NCBI GenBank assembly: GCA_041567315.1
Contig: JBFGCA010000003.1
Span: 1-64,000 of the forward strand
Length of the DNA stretch: 64,000 nucleotides
Source of the DNA: JBFGCA01 sp041567315
GTDB taxonomy: Bacteria; Acidobacteriota; Thermoanaerobaculia; Multivoradales; JAHEKO01
Direction of reading: 5' to 3'
In this document: positions 49,625 to 57,349 of the stretch, one piece after another
Position numbering within the stretch: the first letter of the stretch is position 1
Layout of the letters: every line of letters starts with the position of its first letter
Notes under the pieces: model-generated
Seen by the model: the letters and a program-made list of their open reading frames with translations, nothing else
Told to the model about the DNA's origin: nothing
Databases searched by the model: none
Program-made: the position numbers and the translations under genes

Positions 49625-50703
49625 ACCGGGCGGATCACTTTCGCCACCCGACCACCGCGGCCGATCTTCACCCGGTAGGCGCGGCCGGCCTGGAATCCGA
49701 GCCACGCCTGTTGGTCGGAAGTCCGGTAGGCGAGCGTCCGGCCGTCGGACGCCGTGAAGTGGACGGTGTAGACGGCGGTGCGCTCTCCCTCCCGTTCCGA
49801 GGGCGCCAGCCGCAGCGCCGGCCATTGAGGCGAGCGCCCCTGATCGCCTGTCTTGGACGTCCGGACGACGCTCCATCGCTCGCGCTCGAAGCGCACCATG
49901 TCGCGCCCCGGCGGGCCGCGGGCCGGCACTTCGCGGCGCACGGTCTGGTACACCGGCCGGTCCTCGTAGACATCCTCGAAGTAGCCGTTGCCGAGGTCGC
50001 GGACGCCGACCTTGACCCGTTCGGTGCCGATCTGGACGTACTCGGTGACGGTGCGGGTGGCTCCTGTGCCGGCGGACTCGTCGAGCAGCCGGGCACCGGC
50101 CGGGACCTCGCTGCGGCGGGCCTCTTCGACCACCGTCTCGACAGCCTCGATATCGATGGTGCGTTGCCAGGAAAAGCCGGTGACGGTGGCGACGCCCTCC
50201 TCGCGCGAGCCTCCGAGGTAGACGAAGAGCAGCCCCAGCAGCACCAGGACCAGGCACCCGAGGGCCAGCCGCCGCCCGGACCGCCGACGTCCGGTCCGCT
50301 GGTAGCGGCGCTTGAGCTCCTTGCGGCGCGCGGCCGAGGGTCGCTTGCCGGTCGACCGTTGAGTCGCGGCGGCGGGCGCCGCAGCCCGATCCCGGTGCTC
50401 GACGACCTGGCGGTGCTCGGCGCCCTCGCCGGGGGCGCCGCAGCCCGTGCAGTAGTCGGCGTCGGCGCGGTTGTCGCCGCCGCAGAACCCGCACTGCCAG
50501 TCAGCCCCGGAGCCGGCCCGCTTCAGGGCCTCGGCGTCGGTGACCTCGGGGGCGTCCTCGGGGAGGTAGAACTCGACCTCCGGCCCGCGGGGGAATCCGC
50601 AGCCGGCGCAGTACTTCTCCGGACCGCGGTTCGCCCGCCGCCCGCAAGCCGGACAGTCCCAGGCGCCTTCCCGAATGGCCATTGCGGTTCCCATGTCCCC
50701 CAC
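49621..50703 (-). CDS. Double zinc-ribbon membrane protein
   Basis: A 360-residue protein with two N-terminal zinc ribbons (CPACGRRANRGPEKYCAGCG near 17-36 and CGFCGGDNRADADYCTGCG near 71-89), a basic linker, one membrane helix (about 148-163) and a 190-residue extracytoplasmic part of unknown fold. The tail contains repeated acidic-aromatic segments such as YFEDVYEDRPVYQTVRREVP. Three Met codons are close (50703, 50694, 50682). No family is recognised beyond the ribbons. Possibly a membrane sensor or adaptor. Confidence 0.7.
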   Translation of the reverse strand: MGDMGTAMAIREGAWDCPACGRRANRGPEKYCAGCGFPRGPEVEFYLPEDAPEVTDAEALKRAGSGADWQCGFCGGDNRADADYCTGCGAPGEGAEHRQVVEHRDRAAAPAAATQRSTGKRPSAARRKELKRRYQRTGRRRSGRRLALGCLVLVLLGLLFVYLGGSREEGVATVTGFSWQRTIDIEAVETVVEEARRSEVPAGARLLDESAGTGATRTVTEYVQIGTERVKVGVRDLGNGYFEDVYEDRPVYQTVRREVPARGPPGRDMVRFERERWSVVRTSKTGDQGRSPQWPALRLAPSEREGERTAVYTVHFTASDGRTLAYRTSDQQAWLGFQAGRAYRVKIGRGGRVAKVIRPV

Positions 50704-50866
50704 CAGGTCGTCGCGGGACGGCCGCAGGCATCTGCCGCAGGGGGGTACCGCGGAAGCCTAGCCGCACTTCCGGCCAGCCGGCGCCACGCGGCCGGGTAGC
50801 CCCGTCCCACTCCCGCGGGCTGGCCGACTGCGGCGTCCGGCTGGCGCTACTGCGTCGCGACGAGCA

Positions 50867-51289
50867 CTACCCGCGCCGCGCTCTTGCGAAGACCGGGGAG
50901 ATCTCGAGGCGGGGCACGCGCGCGAAGTGGCGCAGGTTGCCGGTGACCAGGGTCAGGCCGTGGCGCAGGGCGGTCGCGGCGATCTGGAGGTCGGCATCGG
51001 GCAGGAGCTCGCCGCGCTCCTCGAGGTGGGCCCGGAGGGCGCCGAACTCGCGGGCGACTCCGAGATCGTAGGGGAGCACGGTGACGGCCGGGAGCACCCG
51101 CTCCTCGATGTTCCGGAGGTGGCGATTGCGGTTCTGCGAGCGGTAGGCACCCTTGTACAGCTCGCCGAGCACCACGGCACTGGCGAACTGATGCTCCCGC
51201 GGCACGGTTTCGATCCACTCGAGGTAGCGCGCCGCGGGTCTCGGGCGCAGCAGCTCCGAGATCGCGTCGGTGTCGAAGAGGTAGGCCAA
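50867..51289 (-). CDS. VapC-like PIN-domain toxin
   Basis: A 140-residue PIN RNase. It has AYLFDTDAISELLRP (first Asp pair), the central Glu in VVLGELYKGAY and LLPDADLQIAATAL with LVTGNLRHFARV, giving the expected four acidic residues. Such toxins cut tRNA or rRNA and are blocked by the adjacent antitoxin. It starts at 51289, nine bases after the antitoxin gene's stop. Intact. Confidence 0.9.
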   Translation of the reverse strand: MAYLFDTDAISELLRPRPAARYLEWIETVPREHQFASAVVLGELYKGAYRSQNRNRHLRNIEERVLPAVTVLPYDLGVAREFGALRAHLEERGELLPDADLQIAATALRHGLTLVTGNLRHFARVPRLEISPVFARARRG

Positions 51290-51298
51290 GCCGGTGCC

Positions 51299-51577
51299 TC
51301 AGTCGAGCTCGGGAATCCGGCGGCCGGCCGTGCGACCGTACTCCAGGGCTTTCTCCGCCACCTCCTCCGACCCCTCCCACCCCCCGGCCAGGCTGGCCAG
51401 CCCGCCCGCGGGACCGGCGGCCCTCAGACGTTCGACCTCCTCGAACAGATCCATGGGGACCAGCGCGACGACCCGCCTGCCGTGCCGGGTCAGCACCACG
51501 GGCTCGCCGCTCTCGGCCTGGCGGACACACTCGGAGAAATGGGCCTTGGCGTCGACGATGGAGCGGCTCGTTGGCAT
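51299..51577 (-). CDS. Phd/YefM-type antitoxin
   Basis: A 92-residue antitoxin with SIVDAKAHFSECVRQAESGE and PVVLTRHGRRVVALVPMDLF (about 5-50), the Phd/YefM fold signature, and a variable C-terminus that would bind the PIN toxin. The ATG at 51577 coincides with the start expected from the -10 box at 51589-51584, so the message is probably leaderless. An upstream ATG at 51613 would lie before that promoter and is rejected. Confidence 0.88.
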   Translation of the reverse strand: MPTSRSIVDAKAHFSECVRQAESGEPVVLTRHGRRVVALVPMDLFEEVERLRAAGPAGGLASLAGGWEGSEEVAEKALEYGRTAGRRIPELD

Positions 51578-51583
51578 GAGGTC

Positions 51584-51613
51584 ATTATGATCCTTCAGAC
51601 CGTTTCCATGCAA
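51584..51613 (-). promoter_or_regulatory. Promoter of the Phd/VapC operon
   Basis: On the minus strand, TTGCAT (51613-51608) and CATAAT (51589-51584) are separated by 18 bp. The antitoxin ATG at 51577 is six bases after the -10 box, predicting transcription start at or next to the A of ATG. Confidence 0.6.
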
Positions 51614-51761
51614 GCTCGGCTACGTTGCCCTCCTCCGAGTCCCACCGCTCGAGGTGCAGCGCGATTGCGGAACCGAGGGGTTGCGGCGTTCCTGCGGGGT
51701 CGCGCGGGAGGGCTGATACAGTCCTCTCAACATCTGCTCTCGGTAACTGGGGAGGTCGTCG

Positions 51762-52799
51762 ATGATCCCGAGATCACCGCTCATGCGGTCCTTCGCGCTG
51801 CTTCTCGTCTTCGGTTCGGCGTCGCCGTCGGAAGCGCAGGATCCGTGCACGCTGACGCCGTACGACGGAACCAACGAGAACGGTCTGGGGGCCGCGCCGG
51901 GGTTCGTCATCGAGTACTGCTCGGAGATGGACGTGCCCGAGACGTGCGTCGATCGGGGGAGCTACTTCATCAACGCGGTCCAGGTCGAGGCGACCCAGAC
52001 CGGCGGCGACACGACGATGCCGTACACGGCGCAGGTGCGGCGGGCCGTCTTCGCTTCGCGGCTGGGGCCGATCCCGCCCGGGGAGATCGTCGCCGGCCCG
52101 ACCCGCGACGTGGCCCAGGGCGTGCCGACGTTTCCGGCCTCGCAGACCTGGGTGACGCCGGTCTTCGACGCCGCCGGCGGCTTCTCGGTCGGTTTCGACG
52201 CCATCCAGCTCACCTCCGCCTGCGGGGTCCTCGACGGGAACCAGACCGCGAACCAGTTCTTCGGCACCGACGAGACCTCCGCCACGCCCATCAACCTGTG
52301 CTGGAAGGGCGATCCGCCCGCGCCGCCGGCGGAGGACTGCCGGGTCGGAGCCCCCAACCTCCGATCGCTGCGGGTCGGGCTGCAGGTCGCCCCGCACGGT
52401 GGGAGCGCCGACGGCGACCAGGAAGTGCCGCCGGTCAACACCACGGCCACCGGCACCGTGCGGCTGGGACCCAACACCCCCGGCGGGACCGACTTCTGGC
52501 TCGAGGTGGTCCACGACGTGTCGAGCCCCACCGGAGCCCACATCCACGACGCTCCGGCCGGCGACAACGGGCCGATCGTCGTCGACCTCGGCGACCCGAC
52601 CAGCCCCATCGTCCTCGCCAGCGTGGACATGACCGGGCTCATCGACGAGCTCTTCGCCGGCACCCTGTACGTCAACGTCCACTCCGTGGTCAACCCGGGC
52701 GGCGAGATCCGCGGCCAGATCCTCAACTCCGGGGACAACATCTTCGCCGACGGCTTCGAGAGCGGCGACACCGCCTCCTGGTCGAGCAGCGTGCCCTGA
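51762..52799 (+). CDS. Exported CHRD-domain protein with FESGD C-terminal tail
   Basis: A 345-residue secreted protein. After a signal peptide (about 1-25) there is an unrecognised Cys-containing region (about 26-190), then a CHRD domain (about 205-320) with GDQEVPPVNTTATGTVRLG, GAHIHDAPAGDNGPIVVDL and HSVVNPGGEIRGQI. CHRD modules are known from chordin and many bacterial secreted proteins. It ends NIFADGFESGDTASWSSSVP, the third case of this tail here. The ATG at 51762 has GGGGAGG six bases upstream. Confidence 0.87.
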   Translation: MIPRSPLMRSFALLLVFGSASPSEAQDPCTLTPYDGTNENGLGAAPGFVIEYCSEMDVPETCVDRGSYFINAVQVEATQTGGDTTMPYTAQVRRAVFASRLGPIPPGEIVAGPTRDVAQGVPTFPASQTWVTPVFDAAGGFSVGFDAIQLTSACGVLDGNQTANQFFGTDETSATPINLCWKGDPPAPPAEDCRVGAPNLRSLRVGLQVAPHGGSADGDQEVPPVNTTATGTVRLGPNTPGGTDFWLEVVHDVSSPTGAHIHDAPAGDNGPIVVDLGDPTSPIVLASVDMTGLIDELFAGTLYVNVHSVVNPGGEIRGQILNSGDNIFADGFESGDTASWSSSVP

Positions 52800-52850
52800 C
52801 CGCCGGGCGCGGTCTTCCCCGGAGGGTCGTGGACGGGTCTTCGTAGGTGT

Positions 52851-53225
52851 CTTATACGCACAGAAGAGTATTGTGCGTTCCAGGTCGCCGCCCAACCGCT
52901 CGTGTTCCTCGACTACCTGATCGAGGAGCCCGTCCAGGCCGTGATCGTGGGCGGGCGCGGCGTCTTGGTCAACGTCCCGCAGCCAGCTCGCTTCGCGCTC
53001 CACAAGCTCTGGACCGCGGGCCAGCGACCCCCCGCCGAGCAGGCCAAGGTCCGCAAAGACCGCCGGCAGGCGGCCGCCCTTCTCGAGGTCCTGCTGGAGG
53101 ATCGACCCGGAGACGTGTCCCGGGCATGGAAGCCGCTCCGCCGCCGCTCGGCCGGACGGCTGATCCGCGAGTCCCTGGATCACCTGCCCGAGCCGTTGGC
53201 AGCAAGAATCAAGAAACTACGGTGA
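52851..53225 (+). pseudogene. 3' remnant of a GSU2403-like nucleotidyltransferase gene
   Basis: The frame that ends at 53225 is open upstream to about 52851 and reads AFQVAAQPLVFLDYLIEEPV, QAVIVGGRGVLVNVPQPARF ALHKLW to ARIKKLR, which matches the C-terminal part of GSU2403-type nucleotidyltransferase-fold proteins (about 300 residues). The nucleotidyltransferase core is missing and the left side is unrelated sequence, so only the C-terminal third remains. GTG at 52902 could still start a 107-residue protein, but no function is expected. Confidence 0.7.
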
Positions 53226-53244
53226 GTGGTCCTGAGCAAGACGG

Positions 53245-53281
53245 TTGACAGGAGGCCGCGTTTTGCACCACACTGTAGTGC
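53245..53281 (+). promoter_or_regulatory. Conserved leader element before the antitoxin/PIN operon
   Basis: TTGACA starts 37 bases and CTGTAG nine bases before the ATG, exactly as at the orphan antitoxin gene (44465). GCAC...GTGC and CACTGTAGTG give overlapping inverted repeats near the start codon, a possible operator for the ribbon-helix-helix antitoxin. Confidence 0.5.
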
Positions 53282-53575
53282 ATGGCGAAGACGGAAGTCT
53301 ACAGCTGGCGCGTGTCGCGGGATCTCAAGCTGTCGCTCGAGGAGATGGCGAGACAGCGGCGGGTGAGCGTGGGAAAGCTCCTCGAGCAGATCACCGAGGA
53401 GTGGATCGAAGCTTCAGAGGGGCCCGAGCGGGAACTCGAGCAGGAACGGCTCCGCGCCGCCGCGGGGCCCTTCATCGGTTCGCTGAGCGGTGGCGACCCG
53501 CGCCGCGCCGAGCAGGCACGCCGCCGGATACGCGAGCGCTTGGGCCGTCGCCATGGACGCGCGCGGGCTGGCTGA
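53282..53575 (+). CDS. Ribbon-helix-helix-like antitoxin of a PIN toxin
   Basis: A 97-residue antitoxin with a probable DNA-binding N-terminus (VYSWRVSRDLKLSLEEMARQ, VSVGKLLEQITEEWIEASE) and an acidic then basic C-terminus. It overlaps the PIN toxin gene by 23 bp, the usual coupled arrangement. It is the paralog of the orphan antitoxin at 44465, whose promoter-proximal sequence is also conserved. Confidence 0.82.
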   Translation: MAKTEVYSWRVSRDLKLSLEEMARQRRVSVGKLLEQITEEWIEASEGPERELEQERLRAAAGPFIGSLSGGDPRRAEQARRRIRERLGRRHGRARAG

Positions 53576-53987
53576 CACGGGCGCCCTGCTAGCGCTGCTG
53601 GACCGCGACGATCGCTGGCACGAGAGCTGCGCCGCGGCCTTTGCCGAGCTCCGCCTGCCGCTGGCCACCTCGGCCGCCGTCCTGGCCGAGCTCTTCCACC
53701 TGCTGGGCGATCACCCGGCCGACCAGAAGGCGGCCTGGGGCTTCCTGCGCTCGGGCGCCGTCACCGTCCTGCCCATCACCGACCGCGACCTGCCGGGCCT
53801 CGAAGAGCTCATGGACCGCTACCGCGACCGCCCGATGGACTTCGCCGACGCCACCCTGGTCCACCTCGCCCGCCGCGAGTCCCTGACCACCATTTTCACC
53901 ATCGACCACGACGATTTCGAGACCTACCGCATCGCCGGCCGCCGCCGCTTCCGCATCACCCCCTCTCGTCCCCGGCGCCACCGCTGA
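53553..53987 (+). CDS. PIN-domain ribonuclease toxin
   Basis: A 144-residue PIN toxin. The first acidic motif is GLADTGALLALLDRDDRWHE, the Glu in AAVLAELFHLLG, Asp residues in MDFADATLVHLARRE and IFTIDHDDFETYRI. These match VapC-type enzymes that cleave RNA. ATG 53553 begins the domain; the overlap with the antitoxin gene suggests translational coupling. It appears intact. Confidence 0.88.
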   Translation: MDARGLADTGALLALLDRDDRWHESCAAAFAELRLPLATSAAVLAELFHLLGDHPADQKAAWGFLRSGAVTVLPITDRDLPGLEELMDRYRDRPMDFADATLVHLARRESLTTIFTIDHDDFETYRIAGRRRFRITPSRPRRHR

Positions 53988-54129
53988 GCCGCGGCGCCCC
54001 AGGCCCTGCGGCCGCTTCGGCCGGAGAATCGAAGCCGACGCCCGCGGCCTGTCTCCGGCCACTGAATGGGGTTCAGTCAAGGAGGCGCGCGCGTCAAGAG
54101 CGTGGCCGCTAACCAGGGCGGGCTCGAAA

Positions 54130-54160
54130 GAAGGGCGCCTCGCTCGAGGAGGCGCCCTTC
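54130..54160. terminator. Bidirectional hairpin terminator
   Basis: GAAGGGCGCCTC and GAGGCGCCCTTC make a perfect 12-bp stem around a 7-base loop (GCTCGAG). On the minus strand it is followed by TTTC, on the plus strand by GTT. It lies between the PIN toxin gene and the convergent secreted-protein gene and can end transcription from both sides. Confidence 0.7.
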
Positions 54161-54264
54161 GTTGGCTGCTTCGACCGCGATCGGCCGCCAGGCCGCTGCC
54201 TTCGATGCCGGGGAGGACCTCCGGGCGGTCGACCCGGTGGCGAGGGCACGGCGGCGCTATGGCG

Positions 54265-54732
54265 TCACGACGTGGAGGCCCAGGGCACCAGGAGGGTCAA
54301 GGGGGTGCCGCTGTTCGGGAAGGCCGCCAGCAGCGTGCCGCCGGTCGCCTGCTCGCCCGCTGCCGCCCGAATGCGCATGATGTTGTACTGCGCCGGCACG
54401 CGGTTCGAGACGCCGGAGGCGCTCCCGTATCCGGTGGAGTCGACCCTCACCGTGCCCAGCGCGACGTCTCCCCTGTACGTGCCACTGGTCCCGACCGAGA
54501 AGACATAGGTTCCGGGGGCCATCCCGTGGACGAAGACACTCCAGGACCCGTCCGGAAAGACGCTGGCGAAGCCGGAGATCCCCTGGAACCGGGTGTGCTG
54601 GGTGGGGCCCAGCTCGCCGATCCCGATCTCGTTGGCACCCCCGGCGAAGGCCGCCAGCGGCGCGAGGGTGAGCAGACAGATGCTCAGGACGCTCCGGCAG
54701 GTGTGTAGTGTCGCTCTGACTTGCTGCTTCAT
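54265..54732 (-). CDS. Small secreted protein of unknown function
   Basis: A 155-residue protein with a signal peptide (about 1-31, SVLSICLLTLAPLAAFAGG). The mature part is about 125 residues, without Cys, and contains FQGISGFASVFPDGSWSVFV and GTYVFSVGTSGTY; it is probably an all-beta domain. No family is recognised. ATG 54732 is supported by GAGGAG six bases upstream. A strong hairpin terminator lies downstream. Confidence 0.7.
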   Translation of the reverse strand: MKQQVRATLHTCRSVLSICLLTLAPLAAFAGGANEIGIGELGPTQHTRFQGISGFASVFPDGSWSVFVHGMAPGTYVFSVGTSGTYRGDVALGTVRVDSTGYGSASGVSNRVPAQYNIMRIRAAAGEQATGGTLLAAFPNSGTPLTLLVPWASTS

Positions 54733-54945
54733 GAGTTCCTCCTCGGGACCGTGTCCCAGCGTTTGGGTCTTGGGCCGTGGTGCGCACCGTGCGCTTCGAG
54801 CCCTTTTGTTCTCTGTACACGGGAAAGAGGAGAAACACGGGCCAGGTTCTGGCTCACCAACGAGCATCTACGCGCTGGCGATCAGCGGCACTGCGACCGC
54901 CGAGACGGGCGCCGGGTGGGCGGTGCCGACCCCGCGGCGCGCGCC

Positions 54946-55479
54946 CTATTCGGCGAGCTGCGACAGCACGCGCTGGACCTCGTCGGGGCCACCCTCGCGG
55001 AGCACGTCGCCCAGCGCCGCCGGCAGCTCCTTGCGCAGCGTCCCCCGGAGCCGCGCGTAGATCACCTTCTCGGGGCCCGCGCCGACCACCACCAGGTCGC
55101 CGACCGCTTCCCCTTTGGGCCGGATCAGCACCATTCCCGAACGCTGCTCGTCGTGGGCGCGGATCACCCGCTCCCAGCCGGTGACGGCGATGCGGGTCAC
55201 GTCGAGCGCCGGCCCGCTCTCGGCGGGCAGCTCGTAGACCGCGACCTGGAGACTGGTCAGCCCGGCGAAGGGCAGCTCGCCGTCCTCACCGGCCAGGGCG
55301 GTCTTGATGATCAGGGTGGTGAAGCGCCCGAGGTCGAGCTCGAAGGCCTTGAGCGGATCCATCCCGCGCTGGGCCTGGATCTCCGTGCGCATCATCTCGG
55401 GGCTGAAGTTGGTGGCGCAGGAGACGGCAAGCGAGGCCAGGAGAACGGCCGCTACCCGGAGCGAGACATGTTTCCTCAT
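54946..55479 (-). CDS. DUF4252-like lipoprotein
   Basis: A 177-residue lipoprotein with a signal peptide ending at LAVSC (about 18-22), so the mature protein begins with the lipidated Cys. The body (FTTLIIKTALAGEDGELPFA, VYELPAESGPALDVTRIA, VLIRPKGEAVGDLVVVGAG) is like DUF4252 proteins. Function is unknown; it is probably attached to the outer membrane. Start ATG 55479. Confidence 0.75.
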   Translation of the reverse strand: MRKHVSLRVAAVLLASLAVSCATNFSPEMMRTEIQAQRGMDPLKAFELDLGRFTTLIIKTALAGEDGELPFAGLTSLQVAVYELPAESGPALDVTRIAVTGWERVIRAHDEQRSGMVLIRPKGEAVGDLVVVGAGPEKVIYARLRGTLRKELPAALGDVLREGGPDEVQRVLSQLAE

Positions 55480-55520
55480 CTGGATCTCCTCGAAAGAGCC
55501 GAGGATACCCCGTCGCCGGC

Positions 55521-56087
55521 CTAGCGGGTGAAGACCTCGGCGAGCGGGATCTCGAGACCCGGGAGGAGCGGCGTCGTGAGCCGGTCGCCGGCGGCCCGGC
55601 TCAGCTCGGCGGCGGGGTCGAAGCCGCCGCCGGGACCCCGACGCAGCACCTCGATCGTGTCGGCTTCGGGGTCGACGATCCAGTACTCGCTGACCTCGGA
55701 CCCCTCGTAAAGCTTCTGCTTGACACCCCGGTCGCGACCCTCGGTGCCGGGCGAGAGGATCTCCACCACGAGGTCCGGCGCCCCGCGCAGGTTGGCCTCG
55801 GTGAGGACCGACCAGCGATCGCGGCTGAGGTAGATCAGGTCCGGCTCGACGACGTCGAAATCGGAGAAGATCACGTCGAGCGGCGACAGGAAGACCTCGC
55901 CCAGGTCGTTCTGCCGCAGGAACTCCTTGATGAGGTAGTAGAGGTTGCCCAGCACGAGCTGGTGGCGGGGCACCGGCGACGGGGTCACGTAGTGCACCCC
56001 GTCGATGATCTCGTGCCGCTTGCCGTCGTCCGGCAGCTGCAGGAAGTCCTCGTAGGTGAGCTTCGTGCGCGTCTTGGGCGCGGCCAT
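55521..56087 (-). CDS. Uma2-family PD-(D/E)XK nuclease-like protein
   Basis: A 188-residue protein with LTYEDFLQLPDDGKRHEIID, VEPDLIYLSRDR and GAPDLVVEILSPGTEGRDRG VKQKLYEG (about 95-130), and EYWIVDPEADTIEVLR. These contain the conserved D, E and K of the Uma2 restriction-endonuclease-like fold. The family is often multi-copy and of unknown function, sometimes associated with mobile DNA. GAGGG precedes the ATG at 56087, and a TACAAT -10-like box lies at 56105-56100. Confidence 0.87.
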   Translation of the reverse strand: MAAPKTRTKLTYEDFLQLPDDGKRHEIIDGVHYVTPSPVPRHQLVLGNLYYLIKEFLRQNDLGEVFLSPLDVIFSDFDVVEPDLIYLSRDRWSVLTEANLRGAPDLVVEILSPGTEGRDRGVKQKLYEGSEVSEYWIVDPEADTIEVLRRGPGGGFDPAAELSRAAGDRLTTPLLPGLEIPLAEVFTR

Positions 56088-56248
56088 GAGTCGACCCTCA
56101 TTGTACTTGGGAACGGAATTCGCGCTCGGGATCTTGCGACCTTCGCGGCTTGCGCTCGCGGCGCCGGGGGCCTGGCGATCGCGGGCCCGTTGCGCGCCGG
56201 AGGCTGCGGCGGCCGGCCTGCCGGGGTACGCGAGCGGCGGCTGTCGAG

Positions 56249-57349
56249 TCAGAGGTTAGCGGTCGGGGTGAGGAGGCGTTCGAGGTGCTCGGCGATCTCG
56301 GCAGCGCCGGTGAGGGTGCGGGGGGCGGGGCGCTCGGCGGCGAGAAGAGCCGGTAGCTCGGCGAGCCAGCCGCCGTCGTCGAAGGCGGCGGGGGGGACGG
56401 TGGCGACGGGCAGGTGGCGGGCGGCGTAGGCGGTGAGGACGCGGCTTTCGGGGAAGCGGGGCCGATCGACGAAGAGCAGGGCGGTGCCGGCCTGGAGCGC
56501 TTCGGCGAGGGTGCTGTAGCCGGGCTTGCCGACCAGGACGTCGGCGGTGGCGACCAGGTCGGGGTGGTGGATCGGCGAGTGGTGGGGGAGGAGGCGGAGG
56601 TTGCCGCGGAAGGCGGGCTCGGGGGCGGCGCCGAGGAGGACGAAGACGGCGTCCGGGTAGCCGGCGAGGGGCTCCGTGCGGTCGAACTCCCAGGGAATGC
56701 CGCCCATGGTGACGACCACGAGCGGGGTGGCGGCCTCGACCTCGAGCCGCCGGCGGACCTCGGCGGGCGGCGAGCGGAAGGCCCGGGCGACCGGCCCGAC
56801 CGCGACCGCGCCGGGAAGTGGCCGGCAGCAGGGGGCGGCCTGGAGGCGGAGGGTGGCGAGGTCGTAGAGCGCGCGAAGCGGCTCGATGAATCGCTCGAGC
56901 CGCGGCTCGTCGGCGACGTAGGCCCGGTAGATCCAGTCCCAGGTGAAGCTCTCGACCAGAACCGAGGGGAGGCCGGCCCGCTCGGCGGCGGCGATGCCGA
57001 GCGGGGAGACGTCGCAGAGCACCAGCCGGCAGTCCAACTCGTGGAGACGGTCGGCGAGCGGCGCCAGCCGCGCCTCGTCGAAGGGCAGGAAGCCGTCGAG
57101 CGCTTCGACGGTGGCCGGCAGATCCTCGTCGATGGCGCTGCGCTGCACCAGGCCGACGTCGGCGAGACAGTCGTGGAGCTCGAAGGGAGCGCCGAGCGAT
57201 TCCTCGAAGAACCACCGAGGCCGACGCGTGAAGAGATGTGCCTCGAGACCGGGCCGCCGCCGGTGGAGCGCCTCGAGCGCCGCCACCGCACGGGCGGCGT
57301 GCCCGAAGCCGTGCGGCGTGATGAAGGCGGCGACGGGGTCCCGGGGCAT
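56249..57349 (-). CDS. Glycosyltransferase, GT-B fold (MurG/UGT-like)
   Basis: A 366-residue GT-B protein. The N-terminus is VAAFITPHGFGHAARAVAAL and the C-terminal donor site is DVLVGKPGYSTLAEALQAGT (about 290-310), followed by ALLFVDRPRFPES, as in MurG and related UDP-sugar transferases. The GYST/EA motif supports nucleotide-sugar use. It follows directly after the SGNH-like gene (TAG ATG, no gap), so they form one operon. Acceptor unknown. Confidence 0.83.
   Translation of the reverse strand: MPRDPVAAFITPHGFGHAARAVAALEALHRRRPGLEAHLFTRRPRWFFEESLGAPFELHDCLADVGLVQRSAIDEDLPATVEALDGFLPFDEARLAPLADRLHELDCRLVLCDVSPLGIAAAERAGLPSVLVESFTWDWIYRAYVADEPRLERFIEPLRALYDLATLRLQAAPCCRPLPGAVAVGPVARAFRSPPAEVRRRLEVEAATPLVVVTMGGIPWEFDRTEPLAGYPDAVFVLLGAAPEPAFRGNLRLLPHHSPIHHPDLVATADVLVGKPGYSTLAEALQAGTALLFVDRPRFPESRVLTAYAARHLPVATVPPAAFDDGGWLAELPALLAAERPAPRTLTGAAEIAEHLERLLTPTANL

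Noticed and set aside
53245..53250. TTGACA as a standard -35 box of the antitoxin/PIN operon
   Set aside because: No acceptable -10 occurs at 16-18 bp; the shared spacing with the orphan antitoxin gene supports a conserved element but not a standard promoter.
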